Position numbers and translations under genes: made by a program | In this document: in pieces, positions 58,063 to 64,000 of the stretch | Layout: each line of letters begins with the position of its first letter | Position numbering within the stretch: position 1 is the stretch's first letter | The notes under the pieces: generated by a model | Database searches by the model: none | The model's input: the letters and a program-made list of their open reading frames with translations, nothing else | Told to the model about the DNA's origin: nothing | Source: Embiotoca jacksoni | Lineage: Eukaryota > Chordata > Actinopteri > Embiotocidae | Assembly (NCBI GenBank): GCA_022577435.1 | Contig: JAKOON010000026.1 | Location: 5,002,642-5,066,641, forward strand | Direction of reading: 5' to 3' | DNA: 64,000 nt

Positions 58063-61000
58063 CTGGGGGCGGAAGGATCCCAGAAAAAAACAAAAAAAAC
58101 ACCGTAAGTTAGGATAGTCAAGGCACAGATGCAAATGTTAACGTACAGAACTGAAAGTGTTCGAACTGAATAAGTAGAATGAACAAAGCAGTACCGCGGC
58201 GTAGGCACAGCGGGGATCCCGGAGTGGATCGCAGTTGGGGTACTGCAGGTAGAGACCAGAGGGGGCTTTCTGCACCAGCTTGGGTTTGCAGCTGGGGTTT
58301 TTCGTGGGGTCGCAGCCGAGGTGGGCGTACGAGGGGGCGGACCCAGCGGAGGGCGTGTACCCGTGGGCGGCCCTCAGGTGGTACTGCAGACACTCAACGT
58401 CTTCAGGGGCGCAGACACGCAGCAGCTCGGCCTTCTGCTCCTGGAGCAAACAGAGGCAGATATTTTTGGGAGTTAACGTTGCACTAAAGAAAGTGAACTG
58501 GAGAAAAAAACAAATGCTGTGTAATAGCATACCTTGGAAAGGAAAGGCACCGCGGATGGAGCGTAGTAGTAATAGCCCGACTGCGGGTCCTTGGCTGAAG
58601 CAGCAGAGCGGACGTACAGAGGGGCGGGGGATTTGACTGGTGCCGGGGCGGGGGTGGCAGCTGGGAGCACCAGGGGCTGGTAGGGGCTCTTGCCCTGGAC
58701 CAAAGCAATATACAGGCAGTAAGGGTCCTTGGTGGGGTTGCAGGTTTTGATTGGCGCAGGTTTGGGGGGCTCTGGTTTGGGTGTGGGCCTGTCGGTGTAG
58801 GAAGCGACGCAGTTGGGGTCCTCAGTATCCGCGCAGGACTTGTAGATATCCCCCAGGTGGCGCAGGTAGGCCTTGTAGGAGCGACGTCCATCGGCGCGGT
58901 TCTTGTTCTGGAGGTAGGCCAGATAGATGCGATCCATCTCCTGAACCTGAGGGGAGGACAGGTTTATTCATGAGCAACTTGCCAACTACTTGCCACAACT
59001 TACAACCTGCCAATGATCCATTTTAACTGCAGAAAATTATCTGGAGAAACTTCCCAAATCATTCCTGCAGCAACAATGGAGTGTTGAGAAATGCTGCAGG
59101 CGTAGATTAAATGGGTAGAAGTGACCACAGTTGGACGAGTTGAAGCTGGATGCCCTGCTCACCTACACCCCCCCAAACATGCCTCTCCTACGGGCCTAAT
59201 ATTTAATTAATGATGGAGTTATTTTCAGTAGGACCACCAGAACAGTGATGAAAAGCGGTGAATTTAACAAGTGACATCATAATGACTTGTGGAAGAAATT
59301 TGCTGACTTTTGTATTTCATGAGAAGTTGATGCTTTTTGAATGGGACTCTATTTAGCCAGAGGTTTTTAAGAACCAGCCCCCCAGTGGCCCTCACTGGTA
59401 TTGCACTTTAAGACACTTCTGCATCGGCTTCACTTTCAGGCCTGAAGACTTCACTCATTTGAGACGCTAAAACGCTTCGCTCAGCTAATTACAAGTAGTC
59501 ATTTTACATTTCATTAATATAAAAAAAATATATATTGATAAGAGCAGCTTTAAAATGAATGAAAACATCGCTTTTCAATACTAAACAACATTTTGTTTCA
59601 AACTAAAAAGGGTGAGGCGTCCCTTTAAGACTTTCATTAAATGGAAGCAGTCGGTGTAGACACCGGTAATTTTCTTCACGTGTGTGTGTGTTCGTGTTTT
59701 CTTACTGCCTCCTGGTTGCCGTTGTCAGTGAAGTACTTGTACCAGCCCCAGAAGTCAGAGTGCTGTTTGTACCAGCTGATGTTCCTGCGGTTGCGGATGA
59801 GCCTCCGGTGCATCGCAGCAGTGGTCGCCCTCTCCTGGATGCTTTCCCCCGCTGAGGTGCAGGACAGAGACAGAGGAAGGTCACTGCTGATCCAAGGGCT
59901 TCCACATCACATTCAAAGACTTCCCAGTGACTTTTAAACTTTCCAAAACATTCAAGGACTTAAAATTTATTAAAGCTTTTTTTTTTGTTTTTTTTTACTT
60001 GCCAGGAAAAAAAAAATGCTGCTATAACACACGAAATATCAATTACAGGGTTAAGTGTTGATGCTACATTAAAGCCAGGTGAGGTGCTGTATTAATCAAA
60101 AAGTACTTTTTTTTTTTTAGAAAATAAACACCTGTGTAATATATTTAAAGGTAAAAAAAAAAAAAAAAAATCACATATTTACCATCTCCTTTGATCTTCT
60201 GCACAACCGGTCCAGCAGACAAGAGTGCTACAAAAACAGACAGAAGATCCATAAATCGCGTTATTCTCTCTAATCGGATTTCTTTGTCTAAGTGAGAATT
60301 TGACATTAAACCTCAAACACTAGCAGGCTGATATTATTCATTAAACGGGGGGAAGGAGTAATTGGCTCATGCCTGAAGCGCTGGCGGCAGCAGCAGCAGC
60401 AGCAGCAGCACTTTGTAGATTTTTATAGGAGAGCCTGTAACACTGAACCCCATGCTGAGGCTCTCAAAGAGCTGCGTGTGCACTCGCGTCGTCTGCGTGC
60501 ACGTATGTGAAACGCACGCGCACCGCTTGACCCCAACATACATGAGGGGAACAGCAGAGTCAGCGCTTCTCCGCGGTCTCTTTCATCTCCGCGGGGAAAA
60601 GGTGTTAATGCCTTACAGAGAGGAGGAGGAGGAGGAGGAGGAGGAAGAAGAAAAGGAGAACGGATGACAGGTTTAAAACAAAATATCCAGGGAGGAGGCG
60701 GAATAATGCCGGGGCGCGTGTGGGAAGTGTGTGGGGGGGGGGACATCAATCTCCCGATAAAAAAAAAAATTGAATAACAGAGTTTTGATTGGAGCAATCA
60801 CAAAGACGGGATGTGCGCTGTAGCGTAGAGAAGAAAGCTGGTATGAATCTGCAGATAAAAACAGGACCAAAGAAGGAGAAGTGAAGGTGACCCGGGGTGA
60901 TGGGGCGGTGAGGAGGAGGAGGAGGAGGAGGAAGGTGGGCTAAATGATGCTGGCTCAGCGTATCCGCTGTATTATTTTTTACGAGCCTGTTAAAAAGGCG

Positions 61001-62876
61001 GCTGGCACATCTGGAAACTGCACAGCTTTAAGAGGAGGATGGAGGAGGAGGAGGAGGTGATGCTGACAGGTACTCATTTTTTTTTTACCCTGCCGGTACC
61101 GATGAAAGGAATTCCTCCTCCTCCTCCTCCTTGTAGTATTTTACCCTTTTAACCAGTGTAACTTTAAAAAAAAAAAGCATTTTAAAGGAAAAGAAGAGAT
61201 GTAAGCGGAGCCCCGCCCCTTTGTAAATGTGTCAATCATGTCAACTGGAAACAGGTGGCAGAGGAGCAACCTGTCTTCATGTCCAGACATTACTGATGAT
61301 GTATGGACATCACATGGCAGTCTCCAACCTTTTTTTTTTCCCCCAGTGAGAGCTACTAAAAAAAGCTACTTAAAATAAAATAGAATTTATTCACATAGCT
61401 GAGCTCCACCCAAATCAGCTGAATAAGCCTCTTCTGATGTGACCAGTAGCAAAAAAAAAAAAAAAGGCATATTTGCGAGACAGATAAGCTGCTTAAACAA
61501 TTCAATACATCCACCGTATTTCTCTGCGATAAAAATCACATCAAGATTGTTTAAATCTTTTTTTTTTTTTTTTTTAGTTTGTTTGCGTCCAAAATCCGCA
61601 ATTTCGCAATCACGCCTCTTTTTTTTTTTTCTTTTTTTTTTATTTTTTATTTTTTTGCCGCCGTTTTATCTGCCTTAACCGTAAATGCACGGATTTCATA
61701 AAATAAATGTTACATAAGGTCATCATAGAAAAATGCCCATTTCATCAAATTGTAGCGACGCTGTTATGAATGTAAATGACCGTTTAAAAAAAAAAAAAAA
61801 AAAAAAAAAACAACCACCGTATCACTGCCACACATTAAGAGGTAATAGCTGACATTTTTCATCAATGCGTGCCGTGATAGTCGTCGCTTCAATGAGTCAT
61901 TTGCCCACAGCACAGTGTCTTCCTCACCTCGTGATTATTCAGTATTTCAATCTGTAAAAAAAATCAAATAAAAATCCTGAAAGATGCTTTTCTGTTTTTC
62001 ATTTTTGGAGGGTGAAGAAACGTTTGTCAGGCTGCGATTCTCTTATTTTTCCAAGAACAAATCTGAGATGTGAGGGTTGAGGACTCACCTGAGTCAACAG
62101 TCCTTCAGATGCTCTTTGGTTCTGTAATGAGCGGAGTGTCGGAAACTTTTTTAAGGAGTTTTTTTTTTTTTTTTTTTTTGCTGCAAAGGTCAGCTTTGAA
62201 AAAAAGTTGTCTTTTAGTTGCTTTAATCTGATGAATCCAGACCGTTTTTCTAAAAGAGCGGCCGTATGTGAAGGGTTTTGACTAATCAAAGTGCACAACC
62301 ATAAAAAAAACAAACCCCACTGTGGATGAGAGTTTGTTTTGATGGAAAATATCAAACGTTGAGGAAATTTGAGGGCTTTTTTTGGGTGTTTATAAGTGAA
62401 ACAAGTATTTAAAGTAAATATCTTTTGAGTTTTCTGACAAAACATTTAAATAAAAAAATGTTTGGGGCAATTTTCTGCCATTTTTTTGGACTACATGATT
62501 ATTTAATAGGAAAAATAAAAGCTCACTTGATGATGAAAACTACCAAATTACCTAGAATGAACTCGTTCTCTATAAAAAAGTGAAACTTTTAGATACTTAA
62601 AGTTGATACTTACCTGTTTTTATTTGAGTATACCTTTTTGTTATCCCTACTTTTACTTTTTTTTTTTTTTTTTTAACTTTTCTACTTTACAAACGTTCTC
62701 GTTAAGACACTGGAAGTTAAAACCTCCGTGACGTCTATCTGACACGCCTGTCCTCGGTGATGCGACCTTGCTTGTGATGCGCGGTCTCCCGCCGCGTACT
62801 CACCAGGCAGCAGCATCACGGCCAGCAGAGCGGTGATTAGCACACCGGAGAAGCTGGTTCTCCTCCGTTCGGCCAT
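57049..62876 (-). CDS. Actinodin (actinotrichia structural protein), 6 coding exons
   Basis: The minus-strand coding sequence joins 62876-62804, 60227-60183, 59851-59706, 58946-58533, 58440-58195 and 58062-57049; all introns are GT-AG and the frame closes to 645 residues. Actinodins are secreted and build actinotrichia, the stiff unmineralised fibrils of the fin fold. A signal peptide (core GVLITALLAVMLLPALLSA, residues 12-30) is followed by the family block NISWYKQHSDFWGWYKYFTD ending NGNQEA|VQEMD at about 63-93, LQNKNRADGRRSYKAYLRHL, and paired-cysteine motifs (CNPTKDPYC, CDPTKNPSC, CDPLRDPRC, CDPEYDRDC). Then come DPYA-type repeats and an acidic, Gln- and Tyr-rich C-terminus. The family assignment is firm; the And1/And2-type paralogue is unresolved. 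It is convergent with the opsin, 26.4 kb away. Confidence 0.93.
58195..58440 (-). CDS. Actinodin exon 5 (residues 227-308)
   Basis: It reads EQKAELLRVCAPEDVECLQY, then HLRAAHGYTPSAG, GCDPTKNPSCKP and NCDPLRDPRCAYAA. Exactly 82 codons, phase 0 at both ends. The acceptor is CTGTTTGCTCCAG|GAG and the donor GCCGCG|GTACTG. Introns on both sides are short (92 and 132 bp). Confidence 0.92.
58533..58946 (-). CDS. Actinodin exon 4 (residues 89-226)
   Basis: It starts VQEMDRIYLAYLQNKNRADG and contains KSCADTEDPNCVAS, a Pro/Lys-rich linker (TPKPEPPKPAPIK), CNPTKDPYCLYIALVQGK, then PLYVRSAASAKDPQSGYYYY. 138 codons, phase 0 at both ends. The acceptor is CCTCCCCTCAG|GTT and the donor TCCAAG|GTATGC. Confidence 0.93.
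58947..59705 (-). other. Actinodin intron 3 (759 bp)
   Basis: A short intron largely occupied by copy 8 of the dispersed repeat family (59190-59465). No coding sequence. Confidence 0.85.
59190..59465 (-). repeat. Dispersed repeat family, copy 8 (minus, inside actinodin intron 3)
   Basis: The plus strand shows GGAGTTATTTTCAGTAGGACC, GTGACATCATAATGACTTGT, ATTTCATGAGAAGTTGATGC, CCCCCAGTGGCCCTCACTGG, CACTTTAAGACACTTCTGCA and CGGCTTCACTTTCAGGCCTG, the reverse complement of the family's block order. It is the most diverged copy and lacks the TATATAAAAGTGG end. Confidence 0.65.
59706..59851 (-). CDS. Actinodin exon 3 (residues 40-88)
   Basis: It encodes GESIQERATTAAMHRRLIRN, then RRNISWYKQHSDFWGWYKYF and TDNGNQEA, the most conserved actinodin block. 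The longest open frame here (59905-59702) is in a different frame and is not the real one. The acceptor is CTGCACCTCAG|CGG and the donor GAGGCA|GTAAGA. Confidence 0.93.
59852..60182 (-). other. Actinodin intron 2 (331 bp)
   Basis: An AT-rich intron with A and T runs. Nothing else is seen. Confidence 0.8.
60183..60227 (-). CDS. Actinodin exon 2 (45 bp micro-exon, residues 25-39)
   Basis: It reads, after the split alanine codon, LLSAGPVVQKIKGD. The acceptor is CTGTTTTTGTAG|CAC and the donor GGAGATG|GTAAAT. It is in frame with both neighbours (phase 1 on each side) and supplies the end of the signal peptide region with its likely cleavage after LLSA. It is too short to stand out as an open frame on its own. 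Confidence 0.82.
60621..60660. repeat. (GGA)n tract
   Basis: GAGGAGGAGG units grading into GAAGAAG. One of several same-sense triplet arrays in actinodin intron 1. Confidence 0.9.
60911..60935. repeat. (GGA)n tract
   Basis: Eight GGA units, second array in the intron. Confidence 0.9.
61035..61131. repeat. Inverted triplet arrays (GGA)n ... (CCT)n
   Basis: GGA units at 61035-61060 face CCT units at 61107-61131 with about 46 bp between. Transcribed RNA from either strand could fold into a GC-rich hairpin with arms of about 18-24 bp. Confidence 0.75.
62804..62876 (-). CDS. Actinodin exon 1 (start codon and signal peptide, residues 1-24)
   Basis: The ATG at 62876-62874 gives MAERRRTSFSGVLITALLAV and MLLP, then one base of codon 25. 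The donor is CTGCCTG|GTGAGTAC. A positively charged n-region followed by a hydrophobic core is a classical secretory signal. The open frame continues past the donor, but that is intron. Confidence 0.9.
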
Positions 62877-63136
62877 GTCTGGACCTCCTCCTCTAAAAAC
62901 CCCCCCCAAAAAAACCAAAAGGAAAGACACACTTGTTTAAAAGAAGGATCTACTCCCCAAACTTCACACTTTGATCACTTTTGTGCCTTTTAAAAATACA
63001 CAAATATTTGCTGCTTTGCAAAAAATTGGCTTTGACAGAACCAGGTGTGTTTTTTTTTCAGGAGTCAAACTTCAACCTGAACTTGAAACTCCTTTTGGGA
63101 AGTACCTGAAACTAAAGCTCGTCTCGGGTCTCTTAC
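62877..63136 (-). other. Actinodin 5' UTR intron (probable)
   Basis: A good acceptor (GGGGTTTTTAG|AGG near 62892-62895) lies about 17 bases upstream of the ATG, and a strong donor (CCGCAG|GTAAGAGA) ends at 63137. Together they imply a short intron of about 240 bp in the 5' UTR. No coding sequence inside. Confidence 0.5.
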
Positions 63137-63325
63137 CTGCGGTAGGTTTATCAGCGTTGTCCGTCTGCAGACTCCCAAGAAGCTGGACTGGCCCTGAAGA
63201 CTCGGTCCTCCAGGTGTGTGTGTGTAGTGTGTAGTGTTTTCTGAGTGTTTGTGTGTGTGTGTGTGTGTGTGTGTTTGGCAGGGACTCCTGGTGCACCCGG
63301 TTTCCTGCAGCCCTTCTTGCAGACT
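63137..63325 (-). other. Probable actinodin 5' non-coding exon
   Basis: The exon would end at 63137 (CCGCAG|GTAAGA) and start about 30 bp downstream of the TATA element, near 63325. It contains a GT microsatellite (63248-63273 on the plus strand). ATGs in the region open only short frames. Exon limits are inferred. Confidence 0.4.
63248..63273. repeat. (GT)n microsatellite
   Basis: About 26 bp of GT inside the probable 5' UTR of actinodin. Confidence 0.9.
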
Positions 63326-63349
63326 GCCCTGACAGAGATGGGATCCCGC

Positions 63350-63362
63350 AAGGTTATAAACT
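63350..63362 (-). promoter_or_regulatory. TATA-like element of the actinodin promoter
   Basis: The minus strand reads CAGTTTATAACCTTG; TTTATAA is a reasonable TATA box for a tissue-specific gene. It would place the start near 63325. No other promoter element is claimed. Confidence 0.4.
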
Positions 63363-63858
63363 GAGCCCGTCATCTCTTGACACACACACAAAAAGGCACA
63401 CGGGGGGGACCACCTGAGGGGGTCGAGGGCGACCTCAACGGCACGCCGGATTGGCTGAAAGTTCCAGCCAATTGGAGGCACCGTAATTAAAGACAGGAAA
63501 GAGGGAGAAGGTGGGAGGGTTCGGAGTCGAGATGGAGACGTGGAAAATGGGGGTTAAAGAAGTCGCCTCAAGTGGTGTCTTTTTTTATTTTATTTTTATT
63601 TTTTTTTAATTGAAGTCACTTCATGATCAATAATTCACTCTGTGAAAATCTTCACACTCTGGATTTGTTTTATGTTTTTTGGGGGGGATGAAATGATGAC
63701 TCCTGATCGAGTAAAAACAAAGACGAGAGAAAGGACAGAGGACAGAAAACACAAGGCAGTAATGAAGGGGATTAAAGGTGCCACATAAGCACTTCTCAGA
63801 GACCTCAGAGGGCCAAACCACACCTTCTGTCTAACACACACACATACACACACACACT

Positions 63859-63900
<42 letters not shown>

Positions 63901-64000
63901 TACACATACACACTCACATACACACACACATACACACACTCGCACACACACACACACTCACATACACACACACACACATACACACACACACACACACACA
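63363..64000. other. Region upstream of actinodin to window end
   Basis: No gene seen. A T-rich stretch lies near 63580-63610, and a long CA-type array begins at 63835 and runs off the window. Confidence 0.7.
63835..64000. repeat. Complex (CA)n array at the window end
   Basis: CACACA blocks interrupted by CATACA and CTCACA variants at irregular spacing, forming a higher-order pattern (CACTCACATACACA recurs several times). The array continues past the window edge. Confidence 0.95.

Larger units (their letters stand above)
60228..62803 (-). other. Actinodin intron 1 (2.6 kb)
   Basis: No coding exon seen. It is rich in simple repeats: CAG-type (60387-60411), GGA arrays (60621-60660, 60911-60935, 61035-61060), a CCT array (61107-61131), A/T homopolymers (61558-61577, 61782-61811, 62159-62180, 62659-62674) and T-rich sequence at 61618-61656. 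Early introns often carry enhancers, but I cannot identify one. Confidence 0.75.

Overview
This is a window of animal nuclear DNA, almost certainly from a ray-finned (teleost) fish. It has long AT-rich non-coding stretches, large GT-AG introns, many CA/GT microsatellites, fish-type LINE and SINE debris, and an actinodin gene (a fin-specific family). Only two protein-coding genes can be supported. Both are multi-exon, and their reading frames close exactly across every proposed splice junction. They face each other tail to tail.

The plus-strand gene (coding exons between 4051 and 30641; introns of about 7.9, 10.3 and 7.1 kb) encodes a 414-residue opsin of the teleost multiple tissue (TMT)/encephalopsin group, a non-visual photoreceptor GPCR. 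The retinal-binding lysine, the NPxxY motif and the NKQ end of helix 7 fall at residues 296, 302-306 and 310-312, the same numbers as in bovine rhodopsin. Its introns carry a degenerate minisatellite (5555-6300), very long GT arrays, LINE 3' ends and a reverse-transcriptase scrap, two tRNA-derived SINEs, and a second tandem repeat just upstream of the last exon.

The minus-strand gene (coding exons between 62876 and 57049, plus a likely 5' non-coding exon near 63137-63325) encodes a 645-residue secreted actinodin, a structural protein of actinotrichia in the fin fold. It has a signal peptide, the family's N-terminal aromatic block, paired-cysteine CxP/DPxC motifs and DPYA-type repeats.

The roughly 26 kb between the two stop codons holds no host gene I can support. 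It contains dispersed repeats, Tc1-like fragments, and from about 40.0 to 44.6 kb a pile of broken retroelements. This pile includes a Ty3/gypsy-type pol fragment with integrase upstream of reverse transcriptase (the Gmr1-like order), a separate gag zinc knuckle plus protease fragment, and an APE-type LINE interrupted by an internally deleted relative of itself. An unclassified repeat of about 300-430 bp occurs eight times across the window. No RNA gene, CRISPR array or prokaryotic feature was found. I found no clear new biological system. The most unusual material is the retroelement complex and its short LINE derivatives.
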